Assembly (NCBI GenBank): GCA_018398805.1
Contig: JAGFBZ010001918.1
Coordinates: 1-64,000 of the forward strand
Direction of reading: 5' to 3'
Length of the DNA stretch: 64,000 bases
DNA from: Hirundichthys speculiger
Taxonomy: Eukaryota; Chordata; Actinopteri; Beloniformes; Exocoetidae
A program made the position numbers and the translations under genes. Of the stretch, positions 30,300 to 42,403 are shown piece after piece (position 1 is the first letter of the stretch; each line of letters begins with the position of its first letter). The notes beneath the pieces were generated by a model. The model was given only the letters and a program-made list of their open reading frames with translations, searched no databases and had not been told where the DNA came from.

Positions 30300-30470
30300 T
30301 ATACATGCATGGTTTCGGTCTGCGTTTGGAGCAGAAATACCCTGAGAAAACCTCGCAAGCCTGGGGAGAAGTCTGCACACGGAGAGGCCAGAGCCGCGAT
30401 TAGAATCGGTAACCTTCGAGCTGCGAGGTGACAGTGATAACTACTGCACCGCTGCGCTGCCTCGTCTCAA
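30300..30470 (-). repeat. tRNA-derived SINE (degenerate)
   Basis: Reverse-complement reading gives 'gcagcggtgcagtagttatcactgtcacctcgcagc' (A-box region), 'ggttaccgattctaatcg' (B box), then 'cttctccccaggcttgcgaggttttctcagggta' and 'catgcatg', the order of the abundant fish SINE that usually begins 'gcggcacggtgg'. Confidence 0.8.
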
Positions 30471-30975
30471 TTTCTGCATACTAAGTTGCTGCTTTGCATC
30501 ACTCTCCTGCGAGTCACTTTCAAGGCTTCGAAAGCAAAACACTGTTTGACTTTGACTTGAACGTCATTTTATGTGGCATAAAGGCAAGTCAGAGCCTGCC
30601 ACGCTCAAGAGTATTAGAAAAAGCCATTATAGTGGGAATGACAGCTTTTTATTTCTCCTTAAACCTGAGCTTTTCTTTGTTTCTATGCTGTCATGTCTAG
30701 AACTTCAATAACTCTATTATTCCTTTATTTTCCCACCACATTCCTGAAATTAAACTGTTGTCTATTGTTGAAAATTACAGACTACATTTTACAAGGTTAT
30801 CTGATTATTAGACATACAGCGATATTTGATGTTAATGATTTGATGTGTCTTTAAAAAGCGAAGGTCGTCCTTTAAGCCTTTTATATTCGAGTCAATACAG
30901 TATTTGCACAAAGACTCAATGTTTTTCCTGAAGCTGCTTTCAGGCTGGACATTGACAGTTTCTTTTTTTGATGCT

Positions 30976-32190
30976 TCCATCCATCCATCCATCCATCCAT
31001 CCATCCACCCACTCATCCATCCATCCACCCACCCACCCATCCATCCATCCTTCCACCCATCCATCCACCCATCCATCCATCCTTCCACCCATCCATCCAC
31101 CCATCCATCCATCCTTCCACCCATCCATCCACCCACTCATCCATCCATCCATCCACCCATCCATCCATCCTTCCACCCATCCATCCACCCACTCATCCAT
31201 CCATCCACCCACCCATCCATCCACCCACCCATCCATCCACCCATCCATCCATCCTTCCACCCATCCACCCATCCATTTACCCATCCATCCATCCACCCAT
31301 CCATCCACACACCCATCCATCCTTCCACTCATCCACCCATCCATTTACCCATCCATCCATCCACCCATCTATCCACCCACCCATCTATCCATCCATCCAC
31401 CCATCCATCCACCCACCCATCCATCCCCCCATCCATCCATCCATCTATCCACCTACCCACCCATCCATCCTTCTACCCATCCACCCATCTACCCATCCAT
31501 CCTTCCACCCATCTACCCATCCATCCATCTACCCATCCATCCTTCCACCCATCTACCCACCCATCCATCCTTCCACCCATCCACCCATCCATCCATCTAC
31601 CCATCCATCCTTCCACCCATCCACCCACCCATCCATCCATCCACCCATCCATCCTTCCACCCATCCACCACCCACCACCATCGCCCCCGCCCCACCCAAC
31701 CACCATCCATCCTTCCCCATCCACCCACCCATCCATCCATCCACCCACCCACCCATCCATCCACCCATCCATCCACCCACCCATCCATCCATCCACCCAT
31801 CTATCCATCCATCCATCTATCCACCTACCCACCCATCCATCCTTCTACCCATCCACCCATCCCAGCCATCCACCCATCCATCCACCACCCATCCCCATCC
31901 CATCCACCCCATCATCCTTCCACCCATCTACCCACCCATCCATCCTTCCACCCCATCCACCCATCCATCCATCCACCCATCCCATCCTTCCACCCATCCA
32001 CCCACCCATCCATCCATCCACCCATCCATCCTTCCACCCATCCACCCACCCATCCATCCATCTACCCATCCATCCTTCCACCCATCTACCCACCCATCCA
32101 TCCTTCCACCCATCCACCCACCCATCCATCCATCCACCCACACACCCATCCATCCACCCATCTATCCATCCATCCATCCATCCATCCATC
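30976..32190. repeat. CCAT/CCAC satellite array, about 1.2 kb
   Basis: A tetranucleotide array of CATC units with frequent ACCC, TTCC and CTAC variants. Higher-order blocks recur, such as 'ccatccttccacccatccaccc' and 'ccatctacccatccatcc'. The long ORFs on both strands (HPSI/HPST repeats on +, GWMDGW on -) arise because the unit lacks stop codons. Not protein-coding. Confidence 0.97.
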
Positions 32191-33231
32191 AACTACTTCA
32201 TTTTATTTAGTCTTCTGGATTATAGGTTTCATATTACCTGCCAGTTTCTTGACACCCTTCCTAAAGATGCATATTTTATAATCTAGCATCTAATTTTTCA
32301 TATCAAAGCTTCAGAACTCAAACACCACTCAGTTTTCATCATTCAGTCTTCGTCCTTGCAGCTCTGTGTTCACACTTGAATCTTCATTTGTCAGCAGGAT
32401 GAGCTGTTTCAGTGTCTGCAGTTCATCTCTTCTGCTGTTATTTCTGTGGTTTTGAATGTCAAAAGTTTTTGCATCAGTTTCTTCTATACCGTCTTGGAAA
32501 AGTATTTTTTTTTTATCTACACAGGCGAATAGTCATAGATGATTTATGCTTCAGAGCTGAGCTGATGTCGTTGTTGAGGCGTTGGTACACAGGCGAATAA
32601 TCAGTCCCATTTCAAACCAGTGCGGGACCTGGTTTGTCCCCCGTTTTCCCAGCCGCCCCTAAATGAAGTATGATTCGCTGGCATTAAGCCGCCTGCAGCC
32701 AGCACCGGCCTGTTAACGGCGACCTTTGGCGTGATTGATCAGATGTCTGATATCTCATCAGTCAAACATTTGCCAGTGAAAATCTCTTTCGCAGAGCGGC
32801 GAAGTGAAAACAGATGGAGATCAACAGAGGTGAGCCTTTCTGAAAGGTGTGTTCAAGTCTTTAACTTGTGTGCAGCACTGTGTGACCACTCAACACATTC
32901 AGCTGCAGATAATATAACTGATCACAACCACAATAGAGGAGAAGGTGATTCTGGCAATGTCCCGCTTTCCTGAGCTATACAATATGAGTATAAAGACAAA
33001 CAGGAAAGCTTTGGTCTTGAAAGAAATCACCTATACAAAAAACCCTTAACTCTCCCAACTCCTGTCTCTGATTGAGAATATCATAGACCCAAATCCTCAC
33101 TTTCTTTGCTGCAGCTCAACTCTGAATTCTCATCAATACACCTAAAGCCAGGGCTTTTATTGGTGACGGAAAGACTCATTTTTACAACAATTCACAACTC
33201 TTTTTTTTTTCTTTAGCCGTCACACTCTGGC
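32191..33231. other. No gene recognised
   Basis: No supported exon or element boundary. Confidence 0.5.
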
Positions 33232-33380
33232 GCTTAGTGGTAGCGCTGTAGCCTACCATGTGGGAGGTCCGGGTTCGAGTCCAGGTGGTGCCAGGAACGG
33301 CATCGGGGCATAAAACTTGTGCCAAATCAAATGTGCGGATCACTCTGCTTTGGCGACCCTGAACCAGGCATTCAAATGGA
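33232..33380 (+). repeat. tRNA-like SINE head with canonical B box
   Basis: 'gcgcttagtggtagcgctgtagcc' (A box) and 'gggttcgagtcc' (a perfect B box) at tRNA-like spacing. The anticodon arm is not convincing, so I call a SINE rather than a tRNA gene. Confidence 0.6.
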
Positions 33381-33469
33381 CGGGAGATGGTGAAGGTTGA
33401 CCCCTCAGTGACCCTCGTTCTGAGTAGCGGTTAGCCGTTAGCGTCCCATCAGCGTTCCTCCCTGACTCG

Positions 33470-33690
33470 GCCGTGGATCAGTGAGTAGAGTCAGTTGTCC
33501 TCCAACCAGGAGGTCGGTGGGTGGATCCCGAACACTGTCGTGTGTCAGTGTGCTTTGGCAGGACATCGAATCTCCGTATTGAACTCTTTAGTGTATGAGT
33601 GTTAAAAAAAAAAAATCAAAGCGCTACTGTGCATAGAGCGACTTCATAATAGAAGTGCTGCAGTTAAAAGGCTCTATATGAGTGAAAAAC
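33470..33690 (+). repeat. Second tRNA-derived SINE
   Basis: 'gtggatcagtgagtagagtcagttgtcctccaaccaggaggtcggtgggtggatccc' is tRNA-like. It is followed by 'ggacatcgaatctc' (body), 'agcgctactgtgcatagagcg' and 'ggctctatatgagtg' tail motifs. It lies in tandem with the SINE at 33232. Confidence 0.65.
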
Positions 33691-34982
33691 CAAGATTCTC
33701 CAAATTGAGAGTCCAGCAACTGCTGTCTGCTGCAGGAAAACCCAAACTCTATATGTAGTATATTATGTGTATACAAGTCCTGATTCAGAACAGCCAACGA
33801 TGACTGATGAATGATTGTTTTCTAAGCAACGAGGATCAGGTTTAATTAATGACCTTATATACACATACAAACACAGACCGATATCTGCATTCGTGCGGCG
33901 TGTTCGCTTGTCACCACCAAGCAGGGTCAGAGCAGCCGTGCATTACGCCGGCTGCACCTCGGGAACATTGGCCTGCTTGAATTGCTTTTGATTTATGTCA
34001 CTGTCATTGCTGACGTGCAGTGACCCTTGAGCAGCCCAATGAAATATTCATACTGTATCTGTGCGGGACAAAACTGAAGCCCTTCACGCCCTCTTTGCTA
34101 TTTACAGAAAACACTGGCATTCTCCACTGCTTTGTGTAAGGAGTTCTGGATGCATGAGATAAGAAACCACTAGGGTTTTAGGTTTTGGACAAACGATGGA
34201 GATTTGCGTAAACTGAACCCTAATTTAGCAAATAACTTGGGCCTAATTGGGTGTGACTAACAAGCCCTCGAGGAATAGCTATGCATCATTTTTTACTGTG
34301 AGAAAGAAAAGAGGATGTCTTTAGTGCGAAGATGATCCATTCTGAAACTTGACAAGACAGTTTGCTCACTTGTTACAGGGCTAAAAGAAATATCATCGTA
34401 AATTAAAAGAAAATGTGGTTTCCTCTTGAAGTTGAGTGCTGTCAATCAAGAGATGAGAACAACAGCAAAGGTTTATTTTCTATAATGTGGCTAGATGAAC
34501 TTGGCTTCGAAACCAGATGGACAAACATCTAATTGACATAACAAAATCTCTTTTATTAGCGCTGGAAAGAAGCCATGACTGCTGAGGACACCAGCCAGTC
34601 TGCTCTTACTTGGATCAGACCGGAAGGCAGACAGCTAGCTAACTTTTAGCCAGATAAGGTCCTAAACAAGTCCTCTTGCTAAAGCCGACAGTCCCCTGAG
34701 ATGACTGCATGGAAGGTGACAGTAATGCACCGGCTTGTGTGTCACAAACTGCTTGTGCAAAATCTTTGCGTGAGATCTCCACCCTGTTAAATCACAGGAA
34801 CTTTGAAGGGGGGAGCCATCAAGTCCACCACAGATGTTGGTGTAATGTCTGTGGAATAGGCTACAAATGTTGTTTGAAGGACGATCGGTTGAATGGTACC
34901 CTAACTAATCACAGCTGCATTGCATGGGCCAATTTAATTTTAAAAATCAGTATAATGTCAGGGTCCTACAATAGTATTTGCT
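33691..34982. other. No gene recognised
   Basis: No supported exon or repeat boundary. Confidence 0.5.
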
Positions 34983-35120
34983 AGGTAGTCTAGTGGTTAA
35001 GTGGGTGGACTCTGATATAGTGGTTTGTGGGTTCAGTTTCTAGTGTTGTAATATGTTGTTGTGTCCCTTTTTAGCCATTTCTTTCTCTCTATCCAATAAA
35101 AGCCACTAGAAAATCTTTTA
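34983..35120 (+). repeat. Short tRNA-derived SINE
   Basis: 'gtagtctagtggttaagtggg' (A box) and 'gtgggttcagtttc' (weak B box), ending 'caataaaagccactagaaaatcttt'. The same 3' tail occurs at 55230-55273. Confidence 0.6.
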
Positions 35121-36054
35121 AAAACATTCTGATATGACATATAAAACATTACTTGCTAACTACTGCTGACCAGATGGTGAATAATCTACTCTGTTGGGTT
35201 CATAAATGCGTAAATCTGATTCTGATGGAGTCAGTGCCTCATCAGCCATGAATCTCACCACGTCACTGGTTATGAGGCATTATTTAGGTTTACAGATCAT
35301 AAAATTTTCATTTCAAACAGAAAAGGGATGTTTTAAATAAATGTATGGTTTATAAAGCTACTTTGTAATCTTTGACTATCTTGGATGTCCTCTTTTTGGG
35401 TTTTTGGGTCACCCTAGCATGATATTAAAACTATAAAATGTGTCCAACAGGCTAATTCTGACACAGAATAGACCTAAAAGGCTAAAAATGTAATGAGATT
35501 TAGGAAAACCAAATCTGTTTTATTCTTGTCTGTAGTCTAGGTATCAAATAATATTTGTATCTAAAGCGTTTTTTAGAGGTATAAGTACAGGTTTAATGGC
35601 TGTCACTCCAAGTAATGCTAATAAACAAATATTAATCAAACATATTTGATATAGATATAGATTTTTTTTCTGTTTAAAACGCAAGCATATAAGTAACTGT
35701 AAAATAGCAGTATAAAAGACAATGTATATGTTAATTTTTGTTTTGGAGATGCAAGTGATGTTTAGTCGCTCTTTAATATTAGTGTTCCTGAGTTCTTGAA
35801 TAAACAGTCATAAATAGTTTGTATGCGCAGGTGTTGTTATGACAATATATCACTAAAGCACCACTCCCCCTTCCAGTTATTAGTGGGTCTACTAAGGGGG
35901 GGAGTCCAGGGCCGTTTTTTAGTCCCAGTCCGTCCCTGCAGAGATGAGTGAAAGGTGGATTTGGATAAAAAGGAACCAGAAGATGGAGCAATGACATTGG
36001 GACACAAGTTGGGGCCTGATCAATACCAGCTGGGCTGCCTGATAGATGATCAAT
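35121..36054. other. No gene recognised
   Basis: A+T-rich, no supported feature. Confidence 0.5.
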
Positions 36055-36290
36055 GAACTGTATTCATGTAGCACTTTTCCAATCTTCTTGACCATTCAAA
36101 GCAGTTTATGCTACAGGCCACATTCACCCATTCACTCCCACAGTCATACAGCACTCTCACAGTCCACTGAGATCTACTGAGGGTGTCCCCTGCTGAAGAC
36201 TGCTCACTGATGACGTCTCCTTGTGCCTCTACAGATGTTTAATACACCATGCAAGGTTTGAATTGAGAGCTGGACTGGGAGAAAAATCAG
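36055..36290 (-). repeat. SINE-like fragment, inverted
   Basis: 'tgtattcatgtagcacttttcc...cattcaaagcagtttatgctaca...cacattcacccattcactcc' resembles the reverse complement of the 3' half of the SINE at 17746-18012. Strongly diverged. Confidence 0.4.
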
Positions 36291-37435
36291 GTAATCTGGT
36301 CATTTTGTCCCAGAGTGACTCCCTCTCAGTCAGTGTTTAGGAACACCCATCACTCCTCCTCCTCAGTCCCCTTGTTAAAGACTAGGTGACTACCTGATAA
36401 TCAGAAATATCAGTGCACTTACTTCCTCTTGGCTCACTCACGTAAAAGCAAATTTTTCTTTTTACTTTACAGTTAACTTCTGCTAACTTACTTGGGACAG
36501 ATTTACTTCCATTTGGCTGTTTCTGGTGTTTACTGAGCATGTGTCAAAATTGATTCATCTTCTTGCCCTCAGGTATGGCTCAGTCATTTTTCATTTCATG
36601 TTCAGTTTCGAGGAGCCTGCTCCTCCATCATCTGTCATCCCATCTCCGTGCTCCTGGCTCAGCTAGGCTAATTACAGCGCTGACCGCAAGTTTACTAACA
36701 ATTTCAAATGTTCCACATTTTATTTTGGACCCTTTTTGACTTTCACCTGGCAATATACCGAGGGTTCCACAGTGGCAACGCAGTAATTAAAGTACCAGTG
36801 TTTTATAAATGACAGCATTTGCATGGTGATAGCGTTATTACCAATGACATGCATTTACAGTCTGTATAGTTGGAGTTCTAACTAAACTCTTCTCCAATTG
36901 ACATGCCAAGCACAAAACTAACACGAATAGAGGGATTGAGGGATGCTGGAGATGGAGTGGCGAGACAGGAGAAAAAGGGCAAGACCACAGAAGAGATGTG
37001 TGGGTGTGCTGAAAGAGGATATACAGCTATCCTCTGTGATAAAAGAAGATGCAGAGCACAGGGAAAGATGGAAATGGAAGATTCACCTTGGCAGCCTGCA
37101 AAGGGACAACCCCCCCCCCCCCCCAAAAAAAAAAAAAAAATGAATCCAAGACATTTGATGTGTTTTCTCTTCAACTTCCTTTCATACTTTTAGATTCAAT
37201 TCAATTTTATCTACAAAGCACCTTTCAAACACAAGTGCAACTCAAAGTGCTTCACAGAATAAATCAAAACATAAAAGAACAGATGACAAATAAAAGTCAA
37301 CGCAAGTTAATGATGATAAAATACGTACACGCATAAGAGTGGAAACGAACAGGTGTAGTAAAACTATTATAAACGAGTACAGTTTAAAAAAAACAAAAAT
37401 CAACAATATGGTCTTTAAAAAGGAAGATCTTAAGT
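36291..37435. other. No gene; homopolymer junction and repeat-like stretch
   Basis: A C-then-A homopolymer junction lies at 37110-37140. From 37195, 'attcaattcaattttatctacaaagcacctttc' looks like a fish repeat tail on the minus strand. Nothing else is supported. Confidence 0.45.
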
Positions 37436-37715
37436 TTAGACTTAAAAGCTTTGACAGGCTGTAGCTTCATAAACGTATTAATGTGATGGGGCTTCATAGA
37501 TTAATAGGAGGCGGTTGATGTCATAGATTAATAGGAGGCGGTTGATGTCATGATTTTTTATGATGTTACCTAAAGGAAGCATGTAAAGAGTGAACAAAAA
37601 TGGTCCAAATCCAGAACCCTGTGGAACACCGTAGCTAACTGTGGAATGTATAGAGGACTCACCATTTACACAGACGAACTGAACTCTGATAAATATGACC
37701 TAAACCAGCCTTAAA
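37436..37715 (-). pseudogene. LINE reverse-transcriptase fragment
   Basis: Reading leftward, [20 protein letters not shown] then [13 protein letters not shown] is the conserved GVPQGSVLGPLLFxLYMLPLG segment just before the catalytic YADD of L2/Rex1-like LINEs. The YADD segment is replaced by a short tandem duplication (37494-37549). Inactive. Confidence 0.8.
37494..37549. repeat. 28-bp tandem duplication
   Basis: 'catagattaataggaggcgg' plus 'ttgatgt' occurs twice in direct succession inside the RT fragment. Confidence 0.9.
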
Positions 37716-38636
37716 GCAGACAGTACCAGCTGTGCATTTCAGGCCTCCAACACATGGACATACTGCGACTACTTTCTTCCTGTCAGGATGTATCAAGCTA
37801 TGCAACAGTGATCTATTGTCATTGTCATGTTTCATATTATAATTCTCCTCCTCACATTGATTCTTGGGAACAGGTCAGGACTACAGGAAGGTCTGACCTG
37901 TGCACTATTGTGGGCAGAAAATTGTGTCTTTTCGTTATCCTGGTGAAAAATTGACCAGTGTCCCTTTAAAACATGTGTTCTTGAGGCAGCGTATGTTGCT
38001 CTAAAATATCAGTGCAAGTCCATGGTCCCCATTTCCTCTCCTATTACTACCAATTTGTGATGGTCCATCTCAGATGCCTCTGAGCCCAGGAACGTTCATA
38101 CTGCCTCTGGATAAAGCTTCTTTTTTTATCAGTAAAAGCCTTAGTGGCATTTGTTAATGTAGGTTTCCATAGTAACCGCTTGTTTTCAGGGTTATATCAG
38201 TTGTTGATCCTTTACAGGTCTTGATGTAGTGCCATCTACTCAACCTGAGATCAAGGGAGTTTTAAGTGAAGATATCTTCGCCATGCACCCTTTTGCTTTA
38301 TGTACTGAAGTCCCTTTGAGATTCCTTCAATCATTCTGATGTTTCACATTGTAGAAAGACAAATATGTTAATTCCTTTCAGCCTTTCTATAAGTGACATT
38401 CTTTGCGCAACACTGATTGACACCCCAAGAATCAAGCCCATCATGAAGGTACTTTCATTAGCAGAGAGGGTCAACGTTCAGTGTCATACTAGTTTTTGAC
38501 AATGCAAATAAAATAACCTATTGATTTATTCTCTTCAAACAAGTTTTTAAAACATCTGTGTTTTGTGAAATAGCAGTAACTGTACTAAGGTCTTGTGTTA
38601 AACATGTGGCGTGCAGGACACAGTAGATGTTTTAAG
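37716..38636. other. No gene recognised
   Basis: No supported exon or repeat boundary. Confidence 0.5.
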
Positions 38637-39565
38637 TAGGGCTGGGCATCGATTAATATTTTTAATCGCGATTAATCGCATTTTTTCCCTGATTAATCAC
38701 GATTAATCGCATTGTATACGGAAAATCAAATAATGAATTCAAAAGTAGTGTAAAATGTAATTGTATTTAAATGTTCTGCTGCCATATGAACTAAAGTGCC
38801 ATAACAATTGGTAATTTCTGAGGTAACAGCAGAAACTTTTAACGGGGAGTTCAACTTGTCAGTTGTTACAAATAACCTTGTTTCTGTCAAATCCTCCATC
38901 TGGGAGAACTTTAAAATGAAAATGTCTATGTTAAGGTTCTGTAACTTTACCAATCAGTGTATCATTCATTTTTTCCATTTTCAATTGTCAATCAAAAATA
39001 AAAAAAAAAAATTTAAAAGTGACATTTTATTACATTTTTCATTTTTTAATCTAACACAAAAAAAGGAAAAAAAAAAGGTTTTTTTATATTTCAATTTTAG
39101 ACTTGGATCAAAAATACAAAATGAAAAAACGGACCACAGGACTGAATTTGTTTTATAATCGAGGACTGGACTTTCTGTTGTCATTACACATCTGTGCCAC
39201 TAGATGGAGCCACACTGCAGTAACCAGCTAGAGAACAGCAGGACAGTGAACACATGGAGCAGATCTGATGGAACATGGAGGAATGACGCGAAAGTTTTGT
39301 TGCAGTCCAGAATTTTGTTTTCAGACAGAATTGTTAATATTGCTACCTGAGTTGCTACCTGAACTGTAAAGTACACAGATTTTTACCGTTCTAGCTTTTC
39401 TGCATGTTTTTCCGCCAGTTCTCTTCCGGTTCCGCAGCAGCCAGTAACAGACTTTTCAAAACAAAAGCATTTGAGAAACATGCGTTAAAGCGCGATAAAA
39501 AAAATGTCAGCGTTAATAAAATAATCCGTTAATGCGATAATAACACGTTAACTTGCTCAGCCCTA
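38637..39565. mobile_element. hAT-type non-autonomous element ('attaatcg' family)
   Basis: The ends TAGGGCTGGGCA and TGCTCAGCCCTA are inverted. The flanks gttttaag and gtcttaac agree at 6 of 8. Sub-terminal 'gcgattaatcgc' motifs are palindromic. The interior is unusual: 39135-39260 matches the 5' region of the pogo-like element at 42939-44667. Confidence 0.8.
39135..39260 (+). repeat. Pogo-like element fragment inside the hAT MITE
   Basis: 'cattacacatctgtgccactagatggagccacac', 'cagtaaccag', 'acagtgaacacatg' and 'ctgatggaacatggagga' align in order with 43035-43129 plus 43891-43912. It lacks the LINE that splits the other copy. Confidence 0.7.
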
Positions 39566-39573
39566 GTCTTAAC

Positions 39574-40698
39574 CCAAACTGAGGAAACCTTTCAAGGGAT
39601 TAACTGCAACACCTTTCAGTGAGCTCCTCAGCTCACTTAGTAAAGAAAAGAAAACTTTTCTTTTGAAAAAAAAAAGAAAATGTTCTCCACAGAAACAACT
39701 GGGGAGCTTGAGTGTTTGTGTGACTTGTGATATTCAAATGAGACTAAATTCATGAAAATTTCCTTGTAGGTGGTAGTTTTAAGATAAAAAAAAAAAAAAA
39801 TCTGCACTTGTCCCAGAAAAATCCCCTTAGATACTCGGAGCTCTTCCTGTTGCTGTGGAACAGCTCCAAAAGGTTGCTGGCAGACCTCAGTCTTTGCTTT
39901 AACCTGTTGATGTGTGCAAATAACATTTCCCTGCAGAAGCAACATTTAGGGCTTTCCATCTTCTTGTTCCTGCTAAACTTTCTAGGAAAGGATGCAGCGG
40001 GGTAATTAAATACTTTTCCATGTCAGAGGGAAGCAGTAGGTAGGGTAGAGCCCCAGTGGCCTAGTTAATTTAAGAAAACAGCCATGTGTGCCAGAGGTAT
40101 TTGGTGTGACAACAAGTGGTAGTGTGCTCTGAGATTTTTTTTTTTTTTATCCCTAAAAAATATGCTGTGGCTCCTAGGAGGTTGAAAAACTCTGCTATGT
40201 AGTAATTAACAGTGAAAGTCAGCTTAAACAAACATGTCCCTCATTAGGTCTACCACTGAGAAATGGATAAGTCTTGTAGCATTATTTCACACATTTACAC
40301 TGCAGTAATTAGAAATTACAAAGTCAGATCCTCATTGCTGAGCCTTTTATCAGTGAGATTAATTACCTTGTCACAACAGTATTATTCTGTTGGCTAAGTG
40401 AGCCGAGCCACAAGAATGGAAAATGAAAGAGGTGAAAAACAGCCACTCAATCACCCCCAGTTTAGCCATGTAACAGTTTCAGTCTTTGCAAGGGATCGAG
40501 CCAATCTAAACAGTAAAATACACATGCTCTGGATCTGATAAAAGCTCTTTAACCTGAAAAATATGTAAGTTACCATTGCATTGAGTTGTGTTCCTCATGC
40601 GGCTGCTTGATTCCCCGCGCGACTCTACGCGCCATTCTCCAAAACTGCGCTTTCTAATTTACAAAAGGCAAAGGACGCTAACTAACACAACTACAATA
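39574..40698. other. No gene recognised
   Basis: No supported exon or repeat boundary. Confidence 0.5.
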
Positions 40699-41455
40699 TA
40701 CCCTTATTATTTACGGGGGTTACGTTCCTTCCTCCCCCCCGCGAATTCCAAAAATCTACGAATTATTGATGCAGTTTTAAAAGGCGTATATATGATATTA
40801 TAAACACTAAAATCTGCTTCCCAAACAAACTCTAAAGAGATTCTGTAACAAAGGAGATCTTTGTTGCTAAGGTTGGAAATGTTTGTAAAGGTGATGCACT
40901 TGAAGCACTTTAGTCACTTTGCACTTTGATTTGAGTGCATGTATGTTTGCGATTTACTAACCCGTCCTCTTGGTTTCTCCAGGGTGTTCAAGCAAGTTTC
41001 CTGGGGGACTGACCACCATTGGTTGGAGGTCTTTTTGCAACAGTGTGTTTTAATCAGTGGGGTACATATTATTTTTGGTATTTGTTTTAATATGTGTATA
41101 TGTTAAATATGATGGAAGAAGGATGGTATTGTTTTTAAAGGTGTTGCCAAAAAAGAACATTCCTCATGGTAATTAATTGTTTAGGCCCAGTAATGGCAGC
41201 AGGGATAAAAGGCTGGCTGTGGGCAACATCATCCCTGTTTTCATCCAGCTGCTCAGTGGCTGTCCGTGTGACACATCCTTACTCATTAATACAGTAATAA
41301 TGTAGTAATAGTGAATTAAAAACATTTTAATTTGTAGTCTGATAATATGTATTAATAAACAAAAATACCGGGGGCTGACACAAATTCAAATACTTAATGA
41401 AAAAAAAATGAGAGCATAATCCACGAGTACATGGCACTGCGAATAGGCAAGGGTA
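40699..41455. mobile_element. MITE family B, copy 2 (inverted), with a solo LTR inside
   Basis: Begins 'tacccttattatttacggg' and ends 'gaataggcaagggta', the inverse of copy 1 at 3657-4046. The interior 'aaatctgcttcccaaa...tctaaagagattc' and 'ttactcattaatacagtaataatg' aligns with copy 1; the extra 430 bp between them is an insertion. Confidence 0.72.
40844..41273 (+). repeat. Candidate solo LTR, 430 bp
   Basis: TGTAACAAAGG...CCGTGTGACA starts TG and ends CA with TGT/ACA termini. The flanks gattc (40839-40843) and catcc (41274-41278) both derive from the 'cattc' seen in uninterrupted MITE copy 1, giving a 5-bp duplication. A TATA-like 'gataaaagg' is at about 41200. Family unknown. Confidence 0.75.
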
Positions 41456-42403
41456 CTGTTCTAACATTTTCACAAATGTCAAAACATTCAGTTCACAGTT
41501 TTACACATAAATCTGCTTTACTCACCGTTGCACGAATGTTCTGCTCTCAAGTTTGAACCCTCCTCCTTCCACTCAGGCCTCCTTAGTACAAATACAACTA
41601 TATTAGCTGCTGTGTTATTGGCTGATTAGATATTTGCATAACCAGGCACCTAAACAGGTCTATCTAAAAAAAAAAAAATATTGGTAAGTTATTGCATTTG
41701 TGACAAAATATAAATTCTTTGACTTCATCAGTGACAGACTTCACATGTGCACATGTTGGTGTTTAATGCATGACCTCGACATTTTTCCTGCATTTCCTCA
41801 GTATATGAGCACTGACGTGCAGGTGATAAAAGCAACAGCATTATTAATAGTGTTATAACACTATAAAGACCTAGAATGCATACAGCTGGACTTGAACTGA
41901 ACTTTCTCACTGTAAAGTCCCCTTAGGTGACTATATACAGTAAATAAAACAGATTTGAACTGAAGAGAACTGATATTATGGGCATTCTGCTGAAATGAGT
42001 GAACTCATTTGGAAGAGGACCTTCCTAAAAGAGAATAATGAAAGTTTCACAAATATGCAGAAGAAGCACAAGTCCAAATGAAAGACCTTAAGCCAGCGAG
42101 TAAAAGAGGATATTTGAACTAGCGGCTGCTAATTTCAATACATATACAGTCTGGAGGTGGAGAAAAGAACACTTGCTGTCAAGTGGGAAGTTTTCAAGAT
42201 AAAATTGCCTTTATTGTCATTGTAAATGAAGTGTAGATATAAGTGCAATGTTTGGGGCACTAAAGTAACCGAGTGTGAACTAATGCTACTCTCAGATCAA
42301 AAGAAGACCGCCCACCCATATATAACTGTTAGTGGCAGCTAGCACGAGGTGTCATGTACTAAAACCCTGTGTTTGGGTTTTTGCAGAGTGATGCTGATCA
42401 TCT
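41456..42403. other. No gene recognised
   Basis: No supported exon or repeat boundary. Confidence 0.5.

Noticed and set aside
30976..32190. CRISPR-like array
   Set aside because: A simple tetranucleotide satellite without unique spacers of constant length, in a eukaryotic context.
30904..32286. 460-codon ORF of His/Pro/Ser/Thr repeats and its antisense Gly/Trp/Met/Asp ORFs
   Set aside because: Generated entirely by the CCAT/CCAC satellite, which lacks stop codons; both strands and several frames are open.
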